This document shows, one piece after another, positions 1-11,159 of a DNA stretch of 64,000 nucleotides (position 1 is its first letter; the number at the start of each line of letters is the position of its first letter). A model generated the notes under the pieces. The model had not been told where the DNA came from. It searched no databases and saw nothing but the letters and a program-made list of their open reading frames with translations. Both the position numbers and the translations under genes were made by a program. This DNA is from Channallabes apus. Lineage: Eukaryota; Chordata; Actinopteri; Siluriformes; Clariidae. The stretch is taken from assembly GCA_030522415.1 (NCBI GenBank), contig CM060107.1:5878847-5942846 (forward strand). Direction: 5' to 3'.

Positions 1-69
1 GAAATAAACATATTTCATTAACCTACAGCATAGGGGAGTGTGGTTAATACATTACACTAAAACTATTAG

Positions 70-112
<43 letters not shown>

Positions 113-574
113 TAATTATTATCTTTATAAACTAATAAAGATCTAACACAAAGAAAGGTTTGGTGATGGGGGGCGTAGTCAAACCCTAACACACTTTAGT
201 ACCAATCCTGTGAGTTCTTATCTTATTGTGTGTTTAAATGCTCTGATTTCTTCTGTCCATTTTTCACCATGCAACTTCAACAGCCTTTAAGTGATCTAAA
301 TTCACACTTCTTAACCCAATTCATTTTTTTTCTTTGAATCAGCCCAATGATTAAACACATCTAAAGCAGCACCGTTTTGTGCAGGGAATGTACAGTATCT
401 TAGACCACTTGTTAGGTACTGCAAATAGTCAGGTATAGTCTGCAGGAAGGTAGGAGGCAGACTTTAAGGGTTCCTCTGAGAATTTGTTTTGTTACTGCAG
501 GCACACCGATTTATAAGGAGGACACAAAAATCCATGTCTTTCATTCAATGTCTAAAAGTATTTAGCATAAGGAA
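1..574. other. AT-rich intergenic sequence, no gene seen
   Basis: No convincing exon, RNA gene or named repeat family is visible on either strand. The only clear structure is a (TA)n run near position 70-109. Confidence 0.5.
70..109. repeat. (TA)n microsatellite
   Basis: About 20 uninterrupted TA units. Confidence 0.9.
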
Positions 575-1070
575 ATATGACCCTGTGGCCATGTCGCATG
601 AAGCACACATATTGAAGTACCAATATTTTATTATCCACAATGATTAAAAAAATAAAAAAGTTTTAACTGCCTTATTTGTTGATGAGTAGGTGACAGAAGC
701 ACATCTCATGGTATGTAGAAGATCTTTTCCATACTGTAGAACACAGATGGTATTAACTGCACAGTGTGTGTACAGGACTAAATGGCTGCTTGGATGAAAA
801 TGAAAGTGGTCTAAACACCTAATATGGAGAGATGCTTCATGAGCGAGGTTTTGTTTACTAGTGTGTGGCTTGTTTAATGTGCAGTGTTTGTGGCTTTTAA
901 TACCATCAGCAGGTGGATGTGTTACATGATAAAAGAAAAAATTCTGTGGTCAAACAGCTATGTGCTATTACACGATCTAAATATACATTTTCCATTATGC
1001 CTGATAAGCATCATCACACTTTATACGTACCAGGACAGGATTTAACACAAGTTATTTCTATGGTATAAGT
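575..1070. repeat. Inverted duplication, left arm part A
   Basis: This block is repeated in reverse orientation at about 10638-11131. The two copies stay alignable for roughly 490 bases with only scattered differences and short poly-A length changes. No coding potential is visible in either arm. Confidence 0.85.
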
Positions 1071-1370
1071 CATTTACTAGACAGATTGAGATGTTTTATT
1101 TCAGGTTTGTATTGATTATTTGAGCAGATTATATGTTCATAAACATAAACATATAGATTTTAAGATATACTTCAAAACTGTGTTTTTGTTGGTTTGTTTG
1201 TTTTGTTTGTTTGTTTTATTTATATAATTTTATTTACATTATTGTAGCTGTTTATTTGTTTATTTATTTGCAGTTGTTATTAATGAACAACCTCTTCATG
1301 TCTAATGAACTGTAAAAACAGAAAAGTGTTGCATGTGAAAATACTTACAGAGTGGATTAATACTGTAGCA

Positions 1371-1553
1371 TACAAAAGTTTAGACACCCCTGACAAAAGT
1401 TCTGTTGAATCAATAAGTGAGTAAAGGATGACACAATAAAGACGTTAAAGACAACACATTTCTTTATATTTTAATCAAGAGTGCTTTTTTATTTAAATTT
1501 TTCAGTTTCAAAGTAGTAAAGGAAAAAGGACAGAAACAAAACTTTAGGCACCC
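1371..1553. mobile_element. Single terminal arm of a Tc1-like transposon
   Basis: The block starts with CAAAAGTTTAGACACCCC and carries a second, same-orientation copy (AAAACTTTAGGCACCC) near its end, the IR/DR arrangement of Tc1-like terminal repeats. No transposase or opposite arm follows. It is absent from the matching place in the right arm of the inverted duplication. Confidence 0.5.
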
Positions 1554-1936
1554 TACATAATCAGTGCTTACCTCACGCCTAAATGAGAACTATCGCTTGT
1601 AAATGTATAAATTAATTAGACTATTAGTTCTGTGAGCTTTTTAGGGCAGTGGTGGCTCAGAGGGTTAAGCTAGTGAGTTACTGATCGGAAGATCGGCGGT
1701 TCGAACCCCAGCTCCACCAGGTTGCCACTGTTGGGCCCTTGAGCGCGGCCCTTAACCCTAACTGCTCCAGGGGCGCTGCATCATGGCTGACCCTGCGCTC
1801 TGACCCCAGTTACGCTGGTATATGCAAAGAAGGAATTTCACTGTGCTGTAATGCATATGTGAGAAATAAAGGCTTAACTTAGGGCATCTTGTTTGCACTG
1901 TTCTTTTGAGGCCTGCCCACAAATTCAGTTTAGGCC
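1554..1936. repeat. Inverted duplication, left arm part B (interrupted by a SINE)
   Basis: Bases 1554-1642 and 1884-1936 match the reverse complement of about 10047-10250. The intervening SINE is missing from the other arm, so it inserted after the duplication. Confidence 0.75.
1643..1883 (+). mobile_element. tRNA-derived SINE
   Basis: The head has a polymerase III A box (TGGCTCAGAGGGTTAAG) and B box (GGTTCGAACCCC, 1698-1709), followed by a conserved TTGCCACTGTTGGGCCCTTG core and a 3' end in AAATAAAGGCTTAACTTA. TTAGGG(C) flanks both sides as a likely target-site duplication. The other arm of the inverted duplication gives the empty site. A diverged copy with the same 3' end lies at 47165-47362. 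Confidence 0.8.
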
Positions 1937-3335
1937 AGCAGACATGCCAAAATCTCGAAGCAGGATTTTTCCCCAATGGTTTGCATCTTGCGGTAAACCC
2001 TGGATAGATGTTGTGAAGGGTATTTCATCACCAAAGAAAGAACTTTGTGTTTATCCTTTATATTTATCTTTTATGTTTATATTTTGCTGGGATTGACAGT
2101 GAGCTACAGTACTTATTTTAAGAATGGAACAAGTTGTTTATTTGGCCCGCTAACATTTCTGTTTTGTTTTCTCCCTAAGGATGGCCTCCTTCACCTGCAT
2201 CAGGGCCTTTCTGGACTGCATACTAAGCGTTCCTATGAACAGATACCAAACGCAAATGTCCTGTACCACTTGGAATGCACACCAGACATTTTATCTCCTT
2301 AATGTGACATAAAATATGGGTGAAAACAACCACATCTGGCCTTTAAACCATCATTATTCTACATTTATATTACTTCTATGCTTATGACAGTGGAGGGCAT
2401 TTGTATAAATGGCTGTAAATTCAAAAGAGTTAATGCAATATGTTTGTTAAACCCTTAAGACTAAAATCTACATCTTACAAATCTTATATCTTTATCTTAA
2501 ATCATATCTTTGTTTGTAGATCATCTATGATAATCTCCTCTCTAAAAGAAATTTCTATATTTTTCTATATTTGTACAGAAATCATCTCTTCTCCACATTT
2601 GTAGAGCTAGGTTTTCTTATATTTTTCTTATATTATGTATTTAGTCTTTTATAGATATTTTTTCTTATCTTAGCTAAATTTATTTTCTGTTTTATTTCTT
2701 TTTATTCATATTTATTTCCTATTAATCATATTTTATTTTTAAGGTCACAGGCGATAATTTAAGCATTTCACTGCATATCGTATTGTGTATGACTGTGAAA
2801 GTGACAAATAAAATTTGGATAATGTACGCGTGATACACTGAACCCTGGACATGCATAAGTCATAAATAAGTTTTAGATTTTATCATTTTATTTATATCAG
2901 AAGCTTTTATATGACTGTTCAATGGCTTATTCCAGGATTGCAGTTTAAACACAATTGACCTCGACAGTAATAAAACCCCAGACCCCTAGACCATAAAGAT
3001 TTTAATTTATTTATTAATTTATCTTTGTTTCCAGAATGCACACGTGTTTATTACAACAAAATGCTTTCTTCGCATCATATACTAATGTGATAGGATGGTG
3101 AGATCTACTTATGGTGTTAACCACAGGCTCTGAACAGGACATCACACACAGCTCCGTGGAAACATGAGGTCACACCTTTACTCAGAATACAGACACTGTT
3201 TTTATAACTGTTTTAATAATGAGATGGACAACTGACTTAACTGGGATTAATCAGGAGTGTGTGTGTGAAACCTTCTCATCCAAGTTGCCACTGCTAACAC
3301 TGAAGAGAATTCATCTTATAACAACAACTGACCAA
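1937..3335. other. No gene seen; one retroposon-like tail
   Basis: The sequence is AT-rich, with short open frames but no recognisable protein. Around 2745-2820 a block ending GTGACAAATAAAATTTGGA resembles the 3' tail of a fish LINE or SINE. The remainder shows nothing supportable. Confidence 0.45.
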
Positions 3336-3560
3336 GGCCCGGTTTCTCGAAAGCTTCTTATCGCTAAGTAGTTCTTAAGTTGTACCTTAACCTCTCTCTT
3401 AACGTTATGGCGCATTTCCGAAACGTTCTTACGCTAAGTATCTCTTACAGTAGCTAAGTCACACGTTCGTAAGGTTGGTCTGGACCAACCTTAACTCATT
3501 CTTAGCATACAGTAGTTTCAGCTCAAGACGCTAGTACTGAGCAGAAGTCTTTATAAAATC
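3336..3560. mobile_element. Unclassified DNA-element-like block
   Basis: The block begins CGGTTTCTCGAAAGCTTCTT and contains repeated CGCTAAGTA(G/T)CTCTTA-type words and a palindrome GGTTGGTCTGGACCAACC (3474-3491). It looks like the end of a fish DNA transposon, possibly Harbinger-like. Ends and target duplication could not be fixed. Confidence 0.3.
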
Positions 3561-3647
3561 AGCGGTGTATGTAAGCACATTATGGCACGTTATCAAAGTC
3601 GTATTAATGATGGAATATACTGTAGACCTGTTTATGAACTTTCATTC

Positions 3648-3999
3648 ATTCATCTTCTATACCGCTTAATCCTGTGTTCAGGGTCGCGGGGGACCTGGAG
3701 CCTATCCCAGGAGACTTCGGGCACTAGGCGGGGTACACCCTGGACAGGGTGCCAATCCATCGCAGGGCACATACACATACACACACTCACACACCCAATC
3801 ACACACTACGGGCAATTTGGGAACGGCAATTAGCCTAACCTGCATATCTTTGGACTGTGGGAGGAAACCAGAGTACCCGGAGGAAACCCACCAAGCACTG
3901 GGAGAACATGCAAACTCCATGCACACAGAGACGGGAATCGAACCCAGACCCTGGAGGTGCAAGGCGACAGTGCTAACCACTACACCATCGCGCCGCCCG
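3648..3999 (-). mobile_element. tRNA-derived SINE (Mermaid-like)
   Basis: Read on the minus strand it starts with an A-box-like GTGGTTAGCACTGTCGCC and a B-box-like GGGTTCGATTCCCG, followed by the conserved core GGTTTCCTCCCACAGTCCAA. Related copies are at 33083-33440 and 61360-61600 (minus) and 34384-34722 (plus). The family name is from memory; membership of the four copies in one family is visible directly. Confidence 0.8.
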
Positions 4000-4511
4000 T
4001 TTATGAACTTTATTTTATTTAATATCAGAACTAATAGAGTGACTTTTAATTAGCCTCTTTCATAATGTGACTAATGCATTAAAATTTGCAATCACTTTTA
4101 ATATTAAACAGGTGGCATACAATTTGGGAGCGATACAGCGTGTTGTGTTAAACTGAAGATGGTGCGGTCCGTGGAGCCGTGTGGGTCATTTACATTTTTC
4201 CTTTAGACAAAACTTCAGGTCGCTATTTAAAAAAAAAAGGTTTTGTCTTCCAAGGCAACAGATGATGGAGCTTCTTGAGCTGCTCAGACCTGCACTTGCC
4301 AGGCCAACGCATCGTACTTACACTCCCCGTCCCGATGTCCAGCTGCCCGCTGCTTTTTGTTTAAAATACAGTATGTTTCATTGATCAATAGCCATCATCC
4401 ATAACTTTACGGGCTTTTCTTTTGACACGTTTTTTTTCATGTTTTTCAGTTAAATGAGAAAATACAGTTGGGAGTTTCAAACCCCGCATCCATTCATTTT
4501 TCTGAGTGATT

Positions 4512-4710
4512 GTAATCTCACCTGCATGCGCGGTCTCGCGCAGTGGCCGTAAGTACATCATGATTCACCGCAAGGTTTTGCGCTGATAACGTTTCCACCT
4601 TTACGCGTGAAAAATTAAACGTTGGATTTTTTTGGCAGCCCTCGCAGAAGCTTGCAGACCTTGCAGAACGTTGGTGGGCAATCAGGGCAGCTCACAGTGC
4701 CTAACACCAT
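4512..4710. mobile_element. Decayed copy of the TACCCC..GGGGTA MITE
   Basis: Internal blocks such as GTGGCCGTAAGTAC, CATGATTCACC, GTGAAAAATTAAACGTT and GGCAGCTCACAGTG match the MITE at 57597-57843 in the same order. The terminal repeats are degraded (TAATCTCACCTGCATGCG at the left), so this is the oldest of three copies. Confidence 0.7.
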
Positions 4711-4836
4711 ATAAGGTTGTGATAAGTAGACGAAGATGTCCGTGATAGAGACTCAAGATTCGAGCGAAATGTCACAACCAAGCACCAGCGAGCAAGGTAA
4801 CAGCACCAGGAAGGTAACAGGAATGATATATATATA

Positions 4837-5588
4837 TATACTCAGCAAAAAAAGAAACGCCCCTTTTTCAGGACTGTGTATTTCAACAATAATGTAAAAA
4901 TCCAAATAACTTTACAGATCTTCATTGTAAAGGGTTTAAACAATGTTTTCCATGCATGTTCAATTAACCATAATCAATTAATTAACATGCACCTGTGGAA
5001 TGGTCATTAAGACCTTAACCGCTTACAGAAAGTAGGCATTTAAGGTCACAGTTCTAAAAACGCAGGACACTAAAGAGACTTGTCTACCATCTGTGAAATA
5101 CACCCAAAGAAAGATGCCCAGGGTCTCTGATCATCTGCGTGAACGTGCATTAGGCATGCTGCAGGGGGACATGAGGACTGCTGATGTGGCTATAGGGCAA
5201 TAAATCGCCATGTCCGCACCGTGAGACGCCTAAGACGGCGCTACAGGGAGACAGGAAGGACAGCTGATCATCCTCGCAGTGGAAGACCACGTGTAACAAC
5301 ACCTGCACAGGATGGGTACATCCGAATATCACACCTGCGTGACAGGTACAGGATGGCCACAACAACTGCCCGAGTCACACCAGGAACACACAATCCCTCC
5401 ATCTCACAGCAAGAACTGACAAATCTGGTCCAGTCCATGAGGAGGAGATGCACTGCAGTACTTCAAGCAGCTGGTGGCCACCAGATACTGACTGGTACTG
5501 ACTGCTTTTGAGCCTCCCTTCATTCAGGGACACTTTTTTTTGAAAGTAAAAACAGTTGAAAGTCAGAGGACGTTTCTTTTTTTGCTGA

Positions 5589-5593
<5 letters not shown>
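4837..5593 (+). mobile_element. Tc1-like transposon, internally deleted
   Basis: Perfect terminal inverted repeats TACTCAGCAAAAAAAGAAAC / GTTTCTTTTTTTGCTGAGTA flank a 757 bp unit bordered by TA runs. The inside encodes only the DNA-binding half of a transposase. The catalytic core is deleted, so the copy is non-autonomous. Confidence 0.9.
5114..5511 (+). pseudogene. Tc1-like transposase remnant
   Basis: Translation from 5114 gives a helix-turn-helix start (MPRVSDHLRERALGMLQ) that shifts frame near 5190-5205 and continues from 5221 with VRTVRRLRRRYRETGRT and the GRPRV hook typical of Tc1 transposases. After about residue 90 it jumps to C-terminal-like sequence. The three acidic DDE residues are not present. 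Confidence 0.8.

Positions 5594-5638
<45 letters not shown>
5587..5638. repeat. (TA)n microsatellite
   Basis: A TA run adjoining the 3' end of the Tc1-like element, followed by a T-rich tract to about 5670. Confidence 0.9.
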
Positions 5639-5647
<9 letters not shown>

Positions 5648-6590
5648 TTTTTTATTTTTTATTTTTTTATTAATCACTTTGATTAATCATTCATTCTGGC
5701 AGCACTAATGTTTATTGTAGACAACCATACAGTACAAGGGTAATTGTTACTAAGCCTGCCCTGGGTGCACTAATTTTCTTGTATGTTGCCCTCACAGATT
5801 CCTGCAGCTAAGCTTGGATGTACATTTACATTCCAATAAAGGTTACTGATGACATGCTTCTGAAGTTTGACTTTTTGCACCATTAAAATACTTATAGGCA
5901 ACTAGTTATCATATCTTCTTCTCCATAAAACATGTTAATGCTCAGTAGTACACATATATGGTCCTTTAATGTACAAACCGGATTCCAAAAAAGTTGGGAC
6001 ACTAAACAAATTGTGAATAAAAACTGAATGCAATGATGTGGAGATGGCAAATGTCAATATTTTATTCAGAATAGAACATAGATGACAGATCAAAAGTTTA
6101 ATCTGAGAAAATGTATCATTTTAAAGGAAAAATATGGTGAATCAAAATGTCATGGTGTCAACAAATCCCAAAAAAGTTGGGACAAGGCCATTTTCACCAC
6201 TGTGTGGCGTCTCCCCTTCTTCTTACAACACTCAACAGACGTCTGGGGACCGAGGAGACCAGTTTCTCAAGTTTAGAAATAGGAATGCTCTCCCATTCTT
6301 GTCTAATACAGGCCTCTAACTGTTCAATCGTCTTGGGCCTTCTTTGTCGCACCTTCCTCTTTATGATGCGCCAAATGTTCTCTATAGGGGAAAGATCTGG
6401 ACTGCAGACTGGCCATTTCAGTACCCGGATCCTTCTCCTACGCAGCCATGATGTTGTGATTGATGCAGAAGGTGGTCTGGAATTATCTTGTTGAAAAATG
6501 CAGGGTCTTCCCTGAAAGAGATGACATCTGGATGGGAGCATATGTTGTTCTAGAACCTGAATATATTTTTCTGCATTGATGGTGCCTTTC

Positions 6591-8099
6591 AATTCAATTC
6601 AATTCAGTTTTATTTGTATAGCGCTTTTAACAATTGACATTGTCTCAAAACAGCTTTACACAATCAAAAGAATTATTTAAGTTTGTATGGAATGTGAATG
6701 TGTATGAATCAAAATGTTCAGATATTCCCTGGCGAGCAAGCCGAGGGCGACAGTGGCAAGGATAAACTCCCTGAGATGGTAATAGGAAGAAACCTTGAGA
6801 GGAACCAGACTCGACAGGGAACCCATCCTCATCTGGGGGAAACAGATAGCAGGAAATGATCTGCATTTATACAGTGTTAAGTGTTAGGTTCAGCTATAAT
6901 AGTTGATGTTAATTGATGTTATAATACTTGATGTAAAATGGAGTCCAGTAGTTATTCGAGACTCAGATAGACTTGTAGAAAGTTCCAGTCCTGAACTATC
7001 GAATTGTCAAGTCCTCAGAGAAACAGCTGACCACATCCCCAATCATCCCCAGACACCAGACGCATCCTAAAGAGACACACAGGGCATCCATGCGACGAGA
7101 CCTCCAACCAGAAACCGGGCACCAGGATGGATCAGACAGGTCCGGAGGGCAGAGGGAGTCTGGATCACTGGCAGCTCAGGAACCACATGTGTAGCTCGAC
7201 AGAGAGAGAGAGAGAAAGAGTGAAAGGGGGAGACAGGGGGAGAGAGGAAAGAGAAAGAGGGGGAGGAAGAGAAGAGGAGGAGAGATTGCAATTAGGTATG
7301 GTCACAGTCACAATGTCTAATGTGAATGTATATTTACTGTAGAGTGCAAGCAGGGACTCCGGCAGGACTAACTATGACAGCATAACTAAAAGGGAGAGCC
7401 AGAAGGAAACACAAACATGAGGGCTCCCTGAGATGTAAAGCAAACAATCACCTCACCGTCAACAAACCTGAGTGATCAAATGAGACTGAGGAAGACAGCA
7501 TCTAAACATACCAGTTCACCATAATACTCTACGTCCATGAGTCCCCCAGATCTGCTCCTTTACCTTATGGCAAATCTATTTATAAAAATGCTTGGTTAAA
7601 TAAATAGGTTTTGAGCCTAGACTTAAACACTGAGACTGTGTCTGAGTCCCGAACACTATTTGGAAGACTATTCCATAATTTTGGGGCTTTGTAAGAAAAA
7701 GCTCCGCCCCCAGCTGTAGTTTTCATAATACGCGGTACTGACAAGCAGCCTGCATCCTTTGACCGAAGTAGGCGTGGCGGATCGTAAGACACTAGCAGTT
7801 CGCTCAGATACTGCGGCGCGAGACCATTTAATGCCTTATATGTCAAGAGTAATATTTTAAAATCAATGCGAAATTTCACAGGGAGCCAATGCAGTGAAGA
7901 TAGGATAGGGGTGATCTGCTCATATCTTCTGGTTCTAGTGAGGACTCTTGCTGCTGCATTTTGGACTAGCTGAAGCTTGTTTATGCACCTAACTGAACAA
8001 CCAGACAGTAAGGCATTACAATAGTCCAACCTAGAAGTGATAAAAGCATGAACTAGTTTTTCTGCATCATTTAGCGACAATATATTTCTTACTTTCCAG
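6591..8099 (-). mobile_element. 5'-truncated L2-like LINE
   Basis: A minus-strand LINE fragment with the end of its reverse-transcriptase ORF (8089-7580), a long 3' UTR containing a CT-rich tract, and a 3' tail of AATTG/AATTC repeats. It is flanked by a 5 bp duplication CTTTC (6586-6590 and 8100-8104). The same 3' UTR occurs at 12297-12577 and at 62219-64000. Confidence 0.88.
7580..8089 (-). pseudogene. L2-type LINE ORF2 C-terminal fragment
   Basis: The reading frame contains SRLDYCNALLSGC, LQLVQNAAARVLTRTRRY, SSLHWLPVKFRIDFKILLL and PKLWNSLPNSVR, the conserved region after the RT palm in fish L2/CR1-group LINEs, and ends FNQAFL. The palm and endonuclease domains were lost by 5' truncation. 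Confidence 0.88.
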
Positions 8100-9204
8100 C
8101 TTTCCAGACATGCAAGCTGCCCATGCCACACGCACTCATGCAACCCCATACCATCAGAGATGCAGGCTTCTGAACTGAGCGTTGATAACAACTTGGGTTG
8201 TTCTTGTCCTCTTTGGTCCGGATGACATGGCGTCCCACATTTCCAACAAGAACTTCGAATCGTGACTCGTCTGACCACAGAACAGTCTTCCATTTTAAAT
8301 GATCCCTGGCCCAATGATCCCTGTGCTTGTGGATCTTGCTTAGAAATGGCTTCTTCTTTGCACTGTAGAGTTTCAGCTGGCAACGGCGGATGGCACGGTG
8401 GATTGTGTTCACTGACGATGGTTTCTGGAAGTATTCCTGAGTCCATTCTGTGATTTCCTTTACAGTAGCACTCCTGTTTGTGGTGCAGTGTCGTTTAAGG
8501 GCCCGGAGATCACGGGCATCCAGTATGGTTTTATGCCCTTGACCCTTACGCACAGAGATTGTTCCAGATTCTCTGAATCTTCGGATGATATTATGCACAG
8601 TTGATGATGATAACTGCAAAGTCTTTGCAATTTTTCGCTGGGTAACACCTTTCTGATATTGCTCCACTATCTTTCTGCGCAACATTGTGGGAATTGGTGA
8701 TCCTCTACCCATCTTGGCTTCTGAGAGACACTGCCACTCTGAGAAGCTCTTTTTATACCCAATCATGTTGCCAATTAACCTAATTACTGTTAATTGGTCT
8801 TCCAGCTCTTCGTTATGCTCAAATTTACTTTTTCCAGCCTCTTATTGCTACTTGTCCCAACCTTTTTGGGATTTGTTGACACCGTGAAATTTGTAATCAA
8901 CATATTTTTCCTTTAAAATGATGCATTTTCTCAGATAAAACTTTTGATCTGTCATCTATGTTCTATTCTGAATAAAATATTGACATTTGCCATCTCCACA
9001 TCATTGCATTCAGTTTTTATTCACAATTTGTTTAGTGTCCCAACTTTTTTGGAATCCGGTTTGTATTTGCATTGTACTAAAATGCATTCTTTTTCAATTG
9101 CCATATACAGTATCCCAAATCACTATTGCCGTTAAAAAATACAACAAAAAAACAACAACACATTTTTCTTTTTTTATGAGGTGTTAGTGTACAGTAGTAT
9201 ACAG

Positions 9205-9420
9205 GCCCGTGGCACAGCCTAAGCTTTTATCCTTAATGCTTTTTTCCCCTCACATTACTTTTACTTTATACTTTAAGTAGTTTTGAAACCAGTACTTTTA
9301 CACTTTTACTTGAGTAAAAAGCTTGAGTTGATACTTCAACTTCTAAAGAAGTTTTTTTTAACCCTAGTATCCATACTTCTACTCAAGTAATGAATGTGAA
9401 TACTTTTGACACCACTGGAA
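9205..9420 (-). mobile_element. Tol2-like hAT terminal fragment
   Basis: Read in reverse, the block starts CCAGTGGTGTCAAAAGTATT and continues with ACTTGAGTA and TACTTAAGTA-type words of Tol2-like hAT ends. It matches 56546-56730 in opposite orientation. No transposase is attached. Confidence 0.65.
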
Positions 9421-9890
9421 AGGTATAGCTGAAAACAAAAATTACATCTGCCAGATATGCTGTTCAGAAAGGACGTCGGGAACGGTATATTATTAGACCG
9501 CCCGCTCCTATCCAAATTACACCAATTTCTGACCGCTACCGCGTTTTGTTTGTAAATTTATTCCCCCGTTGCAAAAAATCTTGTCGGGTCCTCGCATAGT
9601 CAAACATAGTTATTAACTTAATGTGTAGTTAATGTCTGTACAAGGTAGCGGTGTGTACAATTGCTGAATTAAAGACTGAACTTAAATGTGTGTGTCTGTG
9701 CTATATAAAGTATAAAGTTGGTGTGTCTGTACATTGAAGATGTAGAAATAAATGGGGTGAGAGGTTGAGTGTGAGATGGGCTTTTATTTTTGTCTGTCTG
9801 TCTCTGCACCCATTACATAAAAACCATTGAACAATTGTTCATTGGATTTTTACAGGTGTATTAGGCCGAGCTTGAGATGACATATAGGCT
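9421..9890. other. No gene seen
   Basis: Mixed-composition sequence with a somewhat CpG-rich patch near 9470-9600, but no exon or repeat family that can be supported. Confidence 0.4.
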
Positions 9891-10007
9891 TTGTCTTTTA
9901 TACCTCTTATCATGTACAGGGTCACGGGGGCCTGGACCCTCTTCCAGCAGACTCTTGGCATGAGGCGTGTGCATGTGTATGTGTTCATCTTGGCCCTGGA
10001 CACAGAT

Positions 10008-10046
<39 letters not shown>
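9891..10046 (-). mobile_element. Degraded Mermaid-like SINE fragment plus (CA)n
   Basis: Bases 9900-9975 keep diverged words of the Mermaid-like SINE 3' region (GTCACGGGGGCCTGGA). A (CA)n run follows at about 10010-10046. Confidence 0.5.
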
Positions 10047-10051
<5 letters not shown>

Positions 10052-10261
10052 TTTGTAGGCAGGCCGCAAAAGAACAGTGCAAACAAGATGCCCTTAGAAT
10101 CTCACAGAACTAATAGTCTAATTAATTTATGAGGAAGAATGGATGAAAACCACCAACCAAAAGACTCTTAGCTACAGTAGCTACAAAATACATTTACAAG
10201 CTATAGTTCTCATTTAGGTGTGAGGTAAGCACTGATTATGTAGAGATGTTTTGGGGCCTTT
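10047..10261. repeat. Inverted duplication, right arm part B
   Basis: It matches the reverse complement of 1554-1642 and 1884-1936 without the SINE, with a small extra segment around 10128-10195. Confidence 0.75.
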
Positions 10262-10637
10262 TGTCACAGAACATTGCCACGGCAGTGCGTCTAACATAAA
10301 GCTTGTCTTTGAGTGTTTAAGGTATTCGAGCCTGTATGTTTGTCTAACGTGTAGGTACTGTATATCTGTGTCAGAGCACCTAGATTCCAACCCCAAGCAT
10401 GTGTTGACTTTTCAAGGTTCCCAGAATTTATATTTGTTCACGAAATACCAGTGTGTTTTGTCCTTCTAGAACCCCTGTATGTTAAGTTCCCAGAGCCAGT
10501 GTTTTGTTTTATTTCTCGCGTGATTATTTTGGTTGTAAATAAAAGACTCTTTAATTTTGAAAGTAACCCTCTGTATTTATGCCTGCCCTTTGTATGCTCA
10601 CGGCAACACCATCAGCCCTTATCCCCGATTCATGACA
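10262..10637 (+). mobile_element. Solo LTR
   Basis: A 376 bp block starts TGTCACAGAAC and ends TTCATGACA (TGTCA/TGACA termini) and is flanked by the 4 bp duplication CTTT (10258-10261, 10638-10641). An AATAAA polyadenylation signal lies near 10538. It is absent from the left arm of the inverted duplication. No internal gag/pol sequence is present, so it is a solo LTR left by recombination. Confidence 0.75.
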
Positions 10638-11131
10638 CTTTTACCATAAAAATAACTTGTGTTAAATCCTGTCCTGGTACGTATAAAGTGTGATGATGCT
10701 TATCAGGCATAATGGAAAATGTATATTTAGATCGTGTAATAGCACATAGCTGTTTGACCACAGAATTTTCTCTTTTATCATGTAACACATCCACCTGCTG
10801 ATGGTATTAAAAGCCACAAACACTGCACATTAAACAAGCCACACACTAGTAAACAAAACCTCGCTCATGAATCATCCCTCCATATTAGGTGTTTAGACCA
10901 CTTTCATTTTCATCCAAGCAGCCATTTAGTCCTGTACACACACTGTGCAGTTAATACCATCTGTGTTCTACAGTATGGAAAAGATCTTCTACATACCATG
11001 AGATGTGCTTCTGTCACCTACTCATCAACAAATAAGGCAGTTAAAACTTTTTTTTTTTTTAATCATTGCGGACAATAAAATATTGGAAATGTACTGTTAT
11101 GTGCTTCATGAGACATGGCCACAGGGTCATA
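10638..11131. repeat. Inverted duplication, right arm part A
   Basis: Reverse-complement partner of 575-1070. The outer boundary is near the word GGGTCATATG at 11124-11133. Confidence 0.85.
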
Positions 11132-11159
11132 TGTTTAGGGAGTAAAGGGATTGGATGAC

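Larger units (their letters stand above)
6194..8712 (-). pseudogene. Tc1-like transposase interrupted by a LINE
   Basis: The N-terminal part (8712 down to about 8105) starts [18 protein letters not shown], carries two helix-turn-helix motifs and the first catalytic Asp in WSDESRF. The C-terminal part (about 6586 down to 6194) carries the second Asp in FQQDNSRP and the Glu in SPDLSPIENIW, giving a DD34E arrangement. Neither part holds a stop codon. The only obvious lesion is the L2 insertion, which falls just after the tract ending LHVWK. Together the parts have the roughly 340 residues usual for Tc1 transposases. Confidence 0.85.
5972..9065 (-). mobile_element. Tc1-like transposon split by an L2 insertion
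   Basis: Long terminal inverted repeats (about 170-180 bp; outer end ACAAACCGGATTCCAAAAAA) lie at 5972-6150 and 8885-9065. The transposase runs on the minus strand between them and is divided by a LINE at 6591-8099. Without the LINE the element would be about 1.58 kb, normal for Tc1. A second, more decayed member of the family is at 48113-49345. Confidence 0.92.

Noticed and set aside
1643..1883. Functional tRNA gene from A and B boxes
   Set aside because: The boxes head a repeated SINE with a long non-tRNA body; no cloverleaf is maintained.
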